Positions 41,760 to 50,422 are shown, counted from the first letter of the stretch. The stretch is 50,746 bases of DNA from Pyramidobacter sp. C12-8 (GCF_002007215.1 NZ_MUHX01000018.1:1-50746), one strand, 5' to 3'. Notes: generated from the sequence alone by a model not told the origin. A program made the numbers and translations.

Positions 41760-42535
41760 AACCGCTCTGGATCGCGCTGTCCACGTATTCGGCGATTCCC
41801 GTGCCGCAGTGCGGATGGGACGAAAAGTCGCTGGCCCGTTCGTTCTGTTTTCTGCCCGCGGTCGGCCTGCTGATCGGCGCGGCGCAGGGCGCGTGGCTGT
41901 GGCTGTGCTGGTTTGCCGGCTTCAATCTGCTGCTGCGCAGCGCCGTGGCCGTGGCCGTGCCGCTGCTGGTCAGCGGCGGCATCCACATGGACGGCTTCTG
42001 CGACACCATGGACGCGCTTGCATCCCATCAGCCGCCGCGGCGCTGTCTCGAGATCATGAAGGACTCGCGCGCCGGCGCGTTCGCGATTATTTACTGCGGC
42101 GTCTACCTCGTGCTCGATCTCGGGCTGGTCAGCGAGGCGGCGGGGCTGCCAGGGGTCTTCTGCCTGATCTTCACGATGTCGCGCGCCGTTTCCGTGCTGT
42201 CGGTGCTCAGCCGTAAAAACGCCCGCGGCGGCGGCATGCTGGCGCAGTTTCAGCAGCCGGCGCAGACTCTGCTGGTGCGGCGCTGCGCCTGGGGCTGGAT
42301 CGTCGTCTGCGCGGTCGTGATGGATTTCTGCGACCTGTACGCCGGCACCGGCGCGCTGCTGGGGGCCGTGGCGGCGTGGTTCGCCTATCACGCCATGGCG
42401 GAGAGGCGCTTCGGCGGCATCACCGGCGACACGTCGGGATTTTTCGTGCAGACGCTCGAGCTGGCCATGCTGGCCGGCATGGCGCTGGGACAGGCCGCGG
42501 AGATCGCGAGGTTCGCGCTGTGCGGATCCTTCTGA
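41747..42535 (+). CDS. cobS: Adenosylcobinamide-GDP ribazoletransferase (cobalamin synthase)
   Basis: A 262-residue integral membrane enzyme joining GDP-cobinamide to alpha-ribazole. The family motif SGGIHMDGFCDTMDALAS (about residues 75-92) has the conserved Asp residues. ATG 41747 is preferred because GGGAG is 8 bases upstream; ATG 41741 is only two bases from it. Six or seven hydrophobic segments follow. It overlaps both neighbours, cobU (13 bases) and cobC (16 bases), suggesting coupled synthesis. Confidence 0.93.
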   Translation: MDCLKPLWIALSTYSAIPVPQCGWDEKSLARSFCFLPAVGLLIGAAQGAWLWLCWFAGFNLLLRSAVAVAVPLLVSGGIHMDGFCDTMDALASHQPPRRCLEIMKDSRAGAFAIIYCGVYLVLDLGLVSEAAGLPGVFCLIFTMSRAVSVLSVLSRKNARGGGMLAQFQQPAQTLLVRRCAWGWIVVCAVVMDFCDLYAGTGALLGAVAAWFAYHAMAERRFGGITGDTSGFFVQTLELAMLAGMALGQAAEIARFALCGSF

Positions 42536-43095
42536 TCCGTCACGGCGCGACGGTCAGCAACCGGGCGCGTCTCTATCTCGGCCGCCGCGACGAGCCGCTT
42601 TGCGAACTCGGCGTCACGCAGGCCCGCGTCTGCGCCGCCGGACTGCCGCCGGTGGAAAAAATCTTCGTCAGCCCGCTGCGCCGCTGCCGCCAGACCGCCG
42701 CGATCCTCTTTCCGCGCCTCGAACCGGTCGTGATCGGGGCGTTCGTCGAGATCGACTTCGGCCGCTTCGAGGGGCGGTCGCACGACCAGCTCGCACGCGG
42801 CGACCCCGCCTACGCCGCCTGGCTCGAATCGCGCGGCGAAGGGCCGATCCCCGGCGGCGAAGACATGGCGGCGCTGCGGCGGCGCTGCCGCCAAGGATTT
42901 ATGGACATGACCGCGCAGTCGCGCGGCTGCGGCCGTATCGCCGCGGTCGTTCACGGCGGCACGATCATGGCCGTCCTCAGCGAGTTCTGCGAGCCGCCGC
43001 GCCCCTTTTACGACGGCTTCGTGAAAAACTGCGGCGTCGTGCGCTGCGTCTGGGACGGCGCGCGCCTGCGCCTCGAAGGCGGCGACCTCGCATGA
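42520..43095 (+). CDS. cobC: Alpha-ribazole phosphatase, histidine phosphatase family
   Basis: A 191-residue phosphoglycerate-mutase-like phosphatase. The catalytic His is in LLIRHGATVSN (residues 4-14), FGRFEGRSH is near 77-85, and the second His lies in VVHGGT (near 145-150). In a cob operon the expected substrate is alpha-ribazole 5'-phosphate. The GTG start at 42520 lies within the cobS end. The gene overlaps cbiB by 4 bases (ATGA). Confidence 0.87.
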   Translation: MRILLIRHGATVSNRARLYLGRRDEPLCELGVTQARVCAAGLPPVEKIFVSPLRRCRQTAAILFPRLEPVVIGAFVEIDFGRFEGRSHDQLARGDPAYAAWLESRGEGPIPGGEDMAALRRRCRQGFMDMTAQSRGCGRIAAVVHGGTIMAVLSEFCEPPRPFYDGFVKNCGVVRCVWDGARLRLEGGDLA

Positions 43096-44072
43096 CGTTC
43101 CCCGCTTCGGCGGCGGCGCTGACCGTCGGTTTCGCGCTCGATTTGCTGTGCGGCGACCCGCACGGCTTTCCCCACATCGTCGTCTTCGCCGGCAAACTGA
43201 TCGCCTGGGGCGAAAAGATCCTGCGCCCGCTCTTCCCCCCCACGAAACGGGGCGAGCGCGCCGCGGGGGCCCTGCTGGCCCTGACCGTCGCCGCCGTCTG
43301 TACGGCGCTGCCGGCGCTGCTGCTGCGCGCCCTGTACGACCGTTCGTTCTGGGCCGGGCTGGCGGCGGAGAGCTTTTTCTGTTATCAGCTTTTGGCGGCG
43401 CGTTCCCTCCGCGACGAAAGCCGCAAGGTCGCCGCGGCGCTGGAAGCCGGCGACTTGCAAAGCGCGCGTTACTGGCTTTCGATGATCGTCGGGCGCGACA
43501 CCGAGTTCCTCGACGAGACCGGCGTCGTCGAAGCCGCCGTCGAGACCGTGGCCGAGAACACCGCCGACGGCGTGGTCGCGCCGCTGTTCTGGATCGGACT
43601 TTTCGGCGTGCCCGGAGGCTGCTTCTGCAAGGGCGTCAACACCATGGACTCGATGATCGGCTACAAGAACGAGCGTTACCGCCGGTTCGGCACGGCCGCC
43701 GCTCGTCTCGACGACTTCGTCAACTTCGTCCCCGCCCGCCTGGCCGGGCTGCTGATGGTCGCCGCCGCCGGACTGTGCCGCTTCGACATGGCCAACGCGT
43801 GGCGGATCTTCCGCCGCGACCGCCTCAGGCACGCCAGCCCCAACTCCGCCCACGCCGAAGCCGCCTGCGCGGGGGCGCTGCGCGTCCGGCTGGCCGGCCC
43901 CGCCAGCTACGGCGGACAGGTCGAGGCCAAACCGTTCCTCGGCGATCCGCTGCGCCCCGTGGAGACCGCCGACATCGCCCGCGCCCACAAGCTCCTTTTC
44001 GCGACCGCCGCGCTCTCCTTCTTCTTCGCGCTGGCGCTGCGCCTTCTGATTGTCCGCGGCTTTCGATACTAA
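43092..44072 (+). CDS. cbiB: Adenosylcobinamide-phosphate synthase
   Basis: A 326-residue membrane enzyme attaching aminopropanol (or its phosphate) to adenosylcobyrate. It opens with a hydrophobic helix and FALDLLCGDPHGFPH (about residues 14-28), the CbiB hallmark. VAENTADGVVAPLFW (about 154-168) and GVNTMDSMIGYKNERY (about 180-195) are further conserved blocks. The start overlaps the cobC stop. Its partner CobD, which makes aminopropanol phosphate, is encoded 1.3 kb downstream beyond an epimerase gene. Confidence 0.94.
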   Translation: MTFPASAAALTVGFALDLLCGDPHGFPHIVVFAGKLIAWGEKILRPLFPPTKRGERAAGALLALTVAAVCTALPALLLRALYDRSFWAGLAAESFFCYQLLAARSLRDESRKVAAALEAGDLQSARYWLSMIVGRDTEFLDETGVVEAAVETVAENTADGVVAPLFWIGLFGVPGGCFCKGVNTMDSMIGYKNERYRRFGTAAARLDDFVNFVPARLAGLLMVAAAGLCRFDMANAWRIFRRDRLRHASPNSAHAEAACAGALRVRLAGPASYGGQVEAKPFLGDPLRPVETADIARAHKLLFATAALSFFFALALRLLIVRGFRY

Positions 44073-44099
44073 TTTTTGATCAAAACGCTGACATAGTTT

Positions 44100-44196
44100 G
44101 CAGGGCGCTACGGGGGAGTCCAGTCGCTCAGGACTATCTCGACCGCTGCGCGGTCTGCGCAGCTCGCTTTGTGAATCTCCCCCGCAGCGCCCTTGC
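44100..44196. other. Multibranched inverted repeat after cbiB
   Basis: A long outer stem pairs 44100-44118 (GCAGGGCGCTACGGGGGAG) with 44177-44196, with 18 pairs, one bulge and one mismatch. Inside are a TCC/GGA hairpin (44119-44133) and a strong hairpin GACCGC-TGC-GCGGTC (44141-44155), giving a three-way-junction-like fold. CTTTTTAATTAAG follows at about 44202, so it could end in a terminator. The 237-base gap holds no gene. It does not match an RNA family I know. Confidence 0.5.
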
Positions 44197-44309
44197 GTTC
44201 GGCTTTTTAATTAAGAAATAGTATGAGCCGCGCCGGGGTACATGCGCCGCCGTCTTTTCGACGCAGAGGCGATCGGTAAAATCCAGTTTGCGAAAGCGGG
44301 AGGACGACG

Positions 44310-45227
44310 ATGAAAAAAATTTTGGTTACGGGCGGAACGGTATTTGTGAGCCGTTATGTCGCCGAATACTGCGCCGCGCGGGGGCATGAGGTTTTCGTGT
44401 TGAACCGGGGCACCAAAACGCAGCCGCCCGGCGTCAGCCTGATAAAGTGCGATCGTCATTCCATCGGGGACAAGCTGAGAAACATCCGTTTCGACGCGGT
44501 CGTCGACGTGACGGCGTACGACGCGCGGGACATCGTCGCTTTGACCGGCGCGTTGGGCGACTGCGGCGCTTACGTGATGATCAGCTCCAGCGCCGTCTAT
44601 CCCGAAACGGGAGCGCAGCCGTTCCGGGAAGAAAGTCCGTTGGGGCCGAACAAGTTCTGGGGTGAGTACGGCGTCGGCAAGATCCTCGCGGAACGGGCGC
44701 TCCAGGAGCGCTTCCCCGGCGCGTATATTTTGCGCCCGCCGTATCTGTACGGAGAAATGAACAACGTCTACCGCGAGGCGTTCGTTTTTGAATGCGCGGA
44801 AAAAAAGCGCCCGTTCTTCCTGCCGAAGGACGGGGCGATGAGATTGCAGTTTTTCCACGTAAGGGATCTGTGCAGGTTCATTGACGTTGTTCTCGAAAAA
44901 CGACCGGAACGCCATGTTTTCAACGTTGGAAACAACGATCCGATCACCGTGAAAGACTGGGCGGCCCTGTGCTATCGGATCGTCGGCCGAAAGCCCGAAT
45001 ACGTCGGCGTCCACGAGGACGTCGAACAGCGGAACTATTTCAGCTTTTACGATTACGAGTACCGCCTCAACGTGGAAAATCAGCGCGCGATGATGCCGGA
45101 GACGACGTCCCTGGAGGACGGGCTCGAAAGAGCGTACGCATGGTACCGCGGCAATCGGGAAAAAGTCGGCGTCAAACCGTTTATCGCTTATATCGACGAG
45201 AACTTCGGACGGATCCCGAAGTTATGA
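44310..45227 (+). CDS. NAD-dependent epimerase/dehydratase (extended SDR)
   Basis: A 305-residue Rossmann-fold SDR. The nucleotide-binding motif is ILVTGGTVFVSRY (residues 4-16), with Ser where most family members have the third Gly (GGTxFxG). SSSAVY (about 92-97) and the active-site-like YGVGKILAE (about 119-127) follow. The ribosome site GGAGGA lies 8-10 bases before the ATG. It sits between cbiB and cobD but shows no cobalamin function. Codon use looks slightly less GC-extreme than the neighbours. The substrate is unknown, probably a nucleotide sugar or isoflavone-reductase-like compound. Confidence 0.8.
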   Translation: MKKILVTGGTVFVSRYVAEYCAARGHEVFVLNRGTKTQPPGVSLIKCDRHSIGDKLRNIRFDAVVDVTAYDARDIVALTGALGDCGAYVMISSSAVYPETGAQPFREESPLGPNKFWGEYGVGKILAERALQERFPGAYILRPPYLYGEMNNVYREAFVFECAEKKRPFFLPKDGAMRLQFFHVRDLCRFIDVVLEKRPERHVFNVGNNDPITVKDWAALCYRIVGRKPEYVGVHEDVEQRNYFSFYDYEYRLNVENQRAMMPETTSLEDGLERAYAWYRGNREKVGVKPFIAYIDENFGRIPKL

Positions 45228-45297
45228 TCGGCTGCCTGTACTGGCGGCAGCCGCCTCGCCCTGGAAGCTTGACTGATCCTCTTTTCGACACCTCGAG

Positions 45298-45325
45298 AGC
45301 CGCCGTCCGCACGGCGGCTTTTATT
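45298..45325 (+). terminator. Terminator after the epimerase gene
   Basis: AGCCGCCGT-CCGC-ACGGCGGCT followed by TTTATTTT, 70 bases after the stop. Confidence 0.8.
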
Positions 45326-45414
45326 TTCATCGGCGCTGTGTTAGTATGACGGCAGTCCGCCCCTGCTCGGCCTGGCGTCTTTCCGAAAGCGGGGGCTATT
45401 TGGGAGGCTTCGCT

Positions 45415-46455
45415 TTGAAAAAATTCGACCACGGCGGAGACGTTTATTCCCGCGACGTCGATCTCGATTTCTCCGTCAATCTCAATCCGCTGGGCATGCC
45501 GCCGGCGGTGCGCGAAGCGCTGCGGGCCGGCGTCGATTCCTACGCCGCCTATCCCGACCCGCACTGCCGCGCGCTGCGGGCGGCGCTGGCCCGCGCGCTG
45601 CGCGTCGAGCCGTGGCAGCTGCTCTGCGGCAACGGCGCCGCCGATTTGATCATCCGCCTCTGCCTAGCCCGAAAGCCGGAAAAAGCGCTGCTCTGCGCGC
45701 CGACCTTTTCGGAATACGAGAAGGCCGCGCTGCTCTCCAGCGCTCGGGTGAAGAAGTTCATCCTGCGCGAGGAAGACGACTTCGCTCTCGGCGGCGGGAT
45801 CCTCGGCGAATTGACGGGCTCCTACGCGCCGGACCTATTTTTCCTCTGCAATCCCAACAATCCCACGGGACAGCTGACCTGTCCCGCGCTGATCGGCCAG
45901 ATCGCCGCCGTGTGCGAGAAGCGGGGCACGCTGTTCGTCGTCGACGAGTGCTTTCTTCCCTTCACCGGGGCGCCGTCGGCGCGCCCGCTGCTGAACGCGC
46001 ATCCGCATCTGGTCATCGTCGATGCGTTCACCAAGTTGTACGCCATGGCTGGCCTGCGGCTGGGCTTCATGATTTCGGCCGATCGCCGGCTGGTCGAAAA
46101 GGTCGCCGCTTTCGGCCAGAGTTGGAGCGTCTCCGCCCCGGCGCAGACGGCCGGCCTCGCGGCGCTGTCCGGCGACGGGGAATGGACCGCCCGTACCCGC
46201 GCCGTCGTCGCGGCGGAACGAGCCTTCGTCCGCGCGGGGCTGCGCGAACTGGGATTCAAAGTCTACGACAGCGCCGCCAACTACATTCTCTTCCGCAGCG
46301 AGAAGCCGCTGTTCGAGCCCATGCTCGCGCAGGGCGTCCTGATCCGTTCCTGCGCCAATTACACGGGTCTCGACGAACGTTACTACCGCGTCGGCGTCAA
46401 ACGGCGCGCCGAAAACGAACGGCTGCTTGCCGCCCTGCGCCGCGCGCTGGCGTGA
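45415..46455 (+). CDS. cobD: Threonine-phosphate decarboxylase
   Basis: A 346-residue PLP enzyme of aminotransferase fold I. The start is taken as TTG 45415, 7 bases after GGGAGG. It gives KKFDHGGDVYSRDVDLDFSV, the HGG...DFSxNxNP opening typical of CobD; an ATG at 45346 is in frame but lacks a good site. FLCNPNNPTGQL (about residues 140-151) and the Schiff-base Lys in DAFTKLYAMAGLRLG (near 207) are present. It makes (R)-1-aminopropan-2-yl phosphate for CbiB. HisC is the close paralogue, but the N-terminal motif and context favour CobD. Confidence 0.87.
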   Translation: MKKFDHGGDVYSRDVDLDFSVNLNPLGMPPAVREALRAGVDSYAAYPDPHCRALRAALARALRVEPWQLLCGNGAADLIIRLCLARKPEKALLCAPTFSEYEKAALLSSARVKKFILREEDDFALGGGILGELTGSYAPDLFFLCNPNNPTGQLTCPALIGQIAAVCEKRGTLFVVDECFLPFTGAPSARPLLNAHPHLVIVDAFTKLYAMAGLRLGFMISADRRLVEKVAAFGQSWSVSAPAQTAGLAALSGDGEWTARTRAVVAAERAFVRAGLRELGFKVYDSAANYILFRSEKPLFEPMLAQGVLIRSCANYTGLDERYYRVGVKRRAENERLLAALRRALA

Positions 46456-46492
46456 ATTTCACACTCTGCGATCGAAGAAAGAAGGAATGACC

Positions 46493-47116
46493 GTGAAAAT
46501 GCTTCTCACTGGATTCGAGCCCTTCGGCGGCGAGACGATCAACCCCGCGCAGGAAGCGCTGGCGCTGGTGCCCGATCGGATGGGGGCGCTGGAGATCGTC
46601 AAGCTGATCCTGCCCGTCGTCTTCGGCACGTCCATCGCCGTGATCCGCGCCGCGCTGCGCGAACACCGGCCCGACGCCGTGCTCTGCGTCGGCCAGGCGG
46701 GAGGACGCATGGAAGTCACGCCCGAACGCGTGGCGCTGAACCTGAGCGATGCGCGCATCCCCGACAACGAGAACAATCGTCCCATGGACGAACCGATCTT
46801 CGCCGACGGCCCCGCCGCCTATTTCGCCACGCTGCCCGTCAAGGACATGGCCGCCGCCATCCGTATCGCCGGTCTCCCGGCGCGCGTCTCCAACACGGCC
46901 GGGCTTTTTGTCTGCAACCACGTGATGTACGGCGTGCTCTATCACCTTGCCCACGAACTGCCCGACGCCATCGGCGGCTTCATGCACGTGCCTTACGCTC
47001 CCGAACAGGCCGCCCGTCAGGCCACGGCCCAGCCTTCCATGGCCAAAGACGACATCGCCCGCGCCATCGCCGCCGCCATCGGCGCCATCGAGCGCCATCT
47101 CGCGGCGCGGCGGTAA
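46493..47116 (+). CDS. pcp: Pyroglutamyl-peptidase I
   Basis: A 207-residue cysteine peptidase removing N-terminal pyroglutamate. The opening KMLLTGFEPFGGE is the family signature. The catalytic triad is visible: Glu in RMEVTPERVALN (about residues 72-83), Cys in SNTAGLFVCNHVMYG (near 142), His in GFMHVPY (near 164). The GTG at 46493 is preferred because AGGA is 6 bases upstream; ATG 46487 is too close. It lies 37 bases downstream of cobD and may be cotranscribed. Confidence 0.93.
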   Translation: MKMLLTGFEPFGGETINPAQEALALVPDRMGALEIVKLILPVVFGTSIAVIRAALREHRPDAVLCVGQAGGRMEVTPERVALNLSDARIPDNENNRPMDEPIFADGPAAYFATLPVKDMAAAIRIAGLPARVSNTAGLFVCNHVMYGVLYHLAHELPDAIGGFMHVPYAPEQAARQATAQPSMAKDDIARAIAAAIGAIERHLAARR

Positions 47117-47188
47117 ATCTCGAACGATGGACGGGAGCATCCATTCCGTTTCGCCTCGGCGTTGACCGCCCAACGCGATCCTCGACAC

Positions 47189-47231
47189 AAAAAAGCCGCC
47201 GCTTTCGCATCGGAAAAGCGGCGGCTTTTTT
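47189..47231. terminator. Bidirectional terminator between pcp and the nitroreductase gene
   Basis: Perfect 17-bp stem AAAAAAGCCGCCGCTTT (47189-47205) with 47215-47231, A-rich on the left and T-rich on the right, between convergent genes. Confidence 0.9.
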
Positions 47232-47244
47232 ATCGAACCATGAG

Positions 47245-47787
47245 TCAACGCCAGATCAGCAGTTCTTCCACGGACTTGCGCGGGCGCGCGGCGGGCGTTT
47301 CGGCGGGGCGTCCCAAAGCGATCAGCGCGGAAACCGACTGCCCCTCGGGCAGGCCGGCGAGACGGCAGACGTCGTCGTTGTCGAAGACGCCCATGATCAC
47401 CGTTCCCAAACCGGCTTCATGCGCGGCAAGACAGAAGGCCTCGGCGGCCAGGCCGGCGTCGAACGACTGCCAGTGGCTGCCCTTGGAGGTGGACGGCACG
47501 CCGTCCTTGTCATAACCGCTGACGCCGTCGAGCGTTATGAGCAAGATCAACGCGGGCGCGCCGGCGACGATCTGCGCGTTCCGCTCGAAGCCCATCAGTC
47601 CCTCGGCGGCGATCCGGCCTTTCAGGGCCGGATCGAGCACGGCCATGTAACGTACCGTCTGCGAGTTCTTCCACGTCGGGGCGAAACGCGCCGTGTCCAC
47701 GATGCGCTCGATCTCTTCCTTTGCCACGGGCGCGTCCGAAAATCTGCGCACGCTGCGGCGCCCTCTGATGCATTCGAGAGCTTCCAT
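47245..47787 (-). CDS. Nitroreductase family protein
   Basis: A 180-residue FMN-dependent oxidoreductase fold. The FMN-binding opening CIRGRRSVRRFSD is at about residues 6-18, and FAPTWKNSQTVRYMAV (about 37-52) and GLGTVIMGVFDN (about 128-139) follow. It starts at ATG 47787 after GGAGG. The frame is open to 47889, but that extension would run through a parS-like palindrome (reading MFHVEH) and has no ribosome site. Natural electron acceptors of this family are rarely known. Confidence 0.85.
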   Translation of the reverse strand: MEALECIRGRRSVRRFSDAPVAKEEIERIVDTARFAPTWKNSQTVRYMAVLDPALKGRIAAEGLMGFERNAQIVAGAPALILLITLDGVSGYDKDGVPSTSKGSHWQSFDAGLAAEAFCLAAHEAGLGTVIMGVFDNDDVCRLAGLPEGQSVSALIALGRPAETPAARPRKSVEELLIWR

Positions 47788-47851
47788 AGGTCCCGCCTCC
47801 TTTGCGTTTTTGACGATTTCAGCGTCCGGCTCGTCGCCGGACGACCGTCGC

Positions 47852-47873
47852 GGATGTTCCACGTGGAACATCC
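47852..47873. other. parS-like ParB-binding palindrome (22-bp perfect)
   Basis: Core TGTTCCACGTGGAACA at 47855-47870, extended by GGA/TCC. It lies between mnmE and the nitroreductase gene, upstream of the latter's ribosome site. Confidence 0.75.
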
Positions 47874-47954
47874 TTTCCGCGCGGCGCACGATGATCCGGT
47901 GGGCATCATGCGCCGCGCGCCCTTTGAATATTTTCCGGCGAAAAGTTTTCGCCG

Positions 47955-49322
47955 TTATTTGCCGATGCAGAAGCGGCCGAAAATCTCGTGCAGCAAGTCT
48001 TCGTCGCGGTCGCCGCCGAGGATGCGGGAGAGCGAGCGGCGGGCGTCGCCGACGCAGCCGGAAACGAGCGCCTGATCGAGACCGTCGCCGAGAGCTTTCA
48101 GTCCCGTGCCGACGCTGGCGATGGCGCCGCGCAGCTCCTCTACCTGGCGCGAGCTGGCATTCAGGCCCGTATCGAGCGCGCCGGTGCCGGAGACAAGGCC
48201 GACGAGGGATTCCTTCAGTTCGTCGAGGCGCAGTCCCTTGGCCGCCGACACGGAAATCACCGTGCTGGCGGGGATCAGGGCCGTCAGCGAGGCTTCGCTG
48301 ATCTGCTGCGGCAGGTCAGCCTTGTTGAGGACGACGAGGTGCGGCGTGTCGGCCAGCTCGTGGACGCGGTCCACGTCTTCCTGATGGAGCGGTTCGCTGC
48401 CGTCGATGACCCAGACGCAGACATCGGCCTCTTTCATGGCGGCGCGGGCGCGCTCGACGCCGATGGCTTCCACTTCGTCGTGATAGTTCTCGGTGATGCC
48501 GGCGGTGTCGACGAGGCGCAACGGGATGCCGCGGTAGGTCAGCACGGCTTCAATGACGTCGCGCGTGGTGCCGGGGATGGCGGTGACGATGGCGCGCGAC
48601 TCCTTGAGCAGCGCGTTGAGCAGCGACGACTTGCCGGCGTTGGGGCGGCCGACGATGGCGACGCGGATGCCCTCGCGCAGGATGACGCCGGAAGAGCAGC
48701 GCTCGAGCAGATCCGCCAGCGACTGGCGCACGACCTCGAGGCGGCCGGCCAGCGACTCGTCGGCGACGTAGGGCACGTCTTCCTCGGGAAAGTCGAGGCC
48801 GACTTCGATCTCGGCACCGAGGGAGGTCAGTTCTTCATAGATCTCGCCGACGGCGCGCGTCAGCTCGCCGTCCAGCGTACGGTTGGCGGCGCGCAGGGCC
48901 TCGTTGCTGCGGGCCTGGATCAGCGCGCCGACGGCTTCGGCCTGCGAGAGGTCGAGGCGGCCGTTTTCGAAGGCGCGGCGGGTGTACTCGCCGGGCAGGG
49001 CCATGCGCGCGCCGCCGGAAATCAGCAGCTCGAGGCAGCGCTGCGCCGCCAGGCTGCCGCCGTGGCAGTGCAGTTCCACCAGATCTTCGCCGGTGTAACT
49101 GTGGGGCGCACGAAACGGCAGCACGAGGATGTGGTCGATCTCCTCGCCCGCTTCGTCGAGCAGCACGGCGTTGCGCGCGAAACGCGCTTTCAGCGGCGCC
49201 TCGGTCTGAAGACGCACCTGGCGCTGCGCGATCGACCAGGAATCGGGGCCCGAAAGCCGCACAATGGCAATGCCGCTGTTTCCCCAAGCCGTCGAAATTG
49301 CCGCGATCGTGTCTCCGAACAC
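47955..49322 (-). CDS. mnmE: tRNA uridine-5-carboxymethylaminomethyl(34) synthesis GTPase MnmE
   Basis: A 455-residue GTPase that with MnmG modifies wobble uridine. The N-terminal folate-binding domain (residues 1-115) is followed by a helical domain with an inserted G domain: GRPNAGKSS (about 223-231), PGTTRD (about 248-253), DTAG (about 270-273), NKAD (about 331-334). The C-terminal CIGK motif (Cys-Ile-Gly-Lys) is intact. GTG 49322 is preferred, as GGGGAGG is 8-14 bases upstream; a TTG at 49367 would add 15 residues. mnmG is not adjacent in this window. Confidence 0.95.
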   Translation of the reverse strand: MFGDTIAAISTAWGNSGIAIVRLSGPDSWSIAQRQVRLQTEAPLKARFARNAVLLDEAGEEIDHILVLPFRAPHSYTGEDLVELHCHGGSLAAQRCLELLISGGARMALPGEYTRRAFENGRLDLSQAEAVGALIQARSNEALRAANRTLDGELTRAVGEIYEELTSLGAEIEVGLDFPEEDVPYVADESLAGRLEVVRQSLADLLERCSSGVILREGIRVAIVGRPNAGKSSLLNALLKESRAIVTAIPGTTRDVIEAVLTYRGIPLRLVDTAGITENYHDEVEAIGVERARAAMKEADVCVWVIDGSEPLHQEDVDRVHELADTPHLVVLNKADLPQQISEASLTALIPASTVISVSAAKGLRLDELKESLVGLVSGTGALDTGLNASSRQVEELRGAIASVGTGLKALGDGLDQALVSGCVGDARRSLSRILGGDRDEDLLHEIFGRFCIGK

Positions 49323-49379
49323 AATGGTCACCTCCCCGAAAGAGTCGCCTTGCTTTCTCGTCTCCAACTTCCCGGTTTT

Positions 49380-49385
49380 ATTATA
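49380..49385 (-). promoter_or_regulatory. -10 box for mnmE
   Basis: TATAAT on the minus strand, 58 bases before the start. The corresponding -35 region (GTCATA, 49403-49408) is poor. Confidence 0.4.
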
Positions 49386-49441
49386 GCAGAGCGCAAATTC
49401 ATTATGACGATTTTAGTTAAAAAATCAAGAGCCGCAAATTT

Positions 49442-50299
49442 TCACCGCGCCAGCGAGTCGGCGATGAAGCGGGGCGCAAATTCCGCCAGCGCCACCCGCG
49501 AGCCGCAGAGGCCGTGCGCGGCGGGATAAACGGCCAAGCGGCGCAGCGCGCCGCCACGGCAGTTTTGCAAGCTTGCCCACAGCCGCCCCATCATCGGCTC
49601 AAAAGGCGCGACGGTATCGGCCGTGCCGGCGGCACAGCAGACGTCCATGTCCTTCACGGCGTCGAAGGCGTTTTCGAAACTCCAGTCCCGCACGGAACGC
49701 ACGTTTTCAAAGAGCGCTTCGGGGCCGTCGGAGTTCAGCACGGAACCGCTTTTCAGCAGTTCCTTCAACGGCCGCGGCTCGCCTTCGCGCAGGAAATACG
49801 TGGGATCATAGGGAGCTATCAGAATGAGCCCGCGCAGCCACGCCAGCCGACGGGCCGCGTTCAGGCTCGTCCAGCCGCCGACGCTGTGCCCGGCCAGGAA
49901 GACCGCTTCGGGATCGATGTTGTGCCTCCGTCCCGTTTCGCCGCAGCGCGCTTCGTTCGCCAAGGCCACGGCGTCTTCGACGCAGTGAGTGAACGTGTAT
50001 GTGCCCCGACTACCCCAGGCGCCGCGATGGTGCGGCACGATAACGACGCAGCCGATGCGGCGCAAAGCCTGCGCCAGATCGTCGTTGCGTCCCGTGCCGG
50101 GGAAGCCGTGCAGCAGGATCACGCCGGGGCGCGCCCTTCTGAAGCTGCCGTCGGGCCACATCACCTGGCCATAGATATGTCCGCCGTCCACGGCCAGGTC
50201 GATGGCGTCGTAATCGGCAGGCGCAACGCCGTCTTCGCACGGTTTGTCCTTCGTCAGCCAGCGCAGGTCGACGCGCCCGTTTCCGCTCGATTCGTCCAT
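49442..50299 (-). CDS. Alpha/beta hydrolase
   Basis: A 285-residue alpha/beta-hydrolase. The oxyanion strand turn is VILLHGFPGTGRND (about residues 59-72). The nucleophile elbow is FLAGHSVGGWTS (near 134-145, Ser nucleophile). The Asp is likely in AAGTADTVAPFE (about 222-233), and the catalytic His in YPAAHGLCGS (near 260). The start at 50299 follows AAAAGGGG. The frame is open upstream to about 50467 but there enters repeat sequence. No signal peptide. Esterase or peptidase function is possible; the substrate is unknown. Confidence 0.82.
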   Translation of the reverse strand: MDESSGNGRVDLRWLTKDKPCEDGVAPADYDAIDLAVDGGHIYGQVMWPDGSFRRARPGVILLHGFPGTGRNDDLAQALRRIGCVVIVPHHRGAWGSRGTYTFTHCVEDAVALANEARCGETGRRHNIDPEAVFLAGHSVGGWTSLNAARRLAWLRGLILIAPYDPTYFLREGEPRPLKELLKSGSVLNSDGPEALFENVRSVRDWSFENAFDAVKDMDVCCAAGTADTVAPFEPMMGRLWASLQNCRGGALRRLAVYPAAHGLCGSRVALAEFAPRFIADSLAR

Positions 50300-50422
50300 A
50301 CGGATCGCCCCTTTTCGGCAGCGTCTCCTCCCGAGACGCGCCCTTGTGATCTGTTCTTCATCAGATATACCGCGCCGCGTCCGCGCGGTCAAGTACGGAC
50401 GAACGCTTTTCCGGTAAATTTT

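Noticed and set aside
21787-47870. Short frames beginning MFHVEH at four places
   Set aside because: They arise because ATGTTCCACGTGGAACAT encodes MFHVEH. The recurring unit is the palindrome itself, not a peptide family, and most lack ribosome sites.
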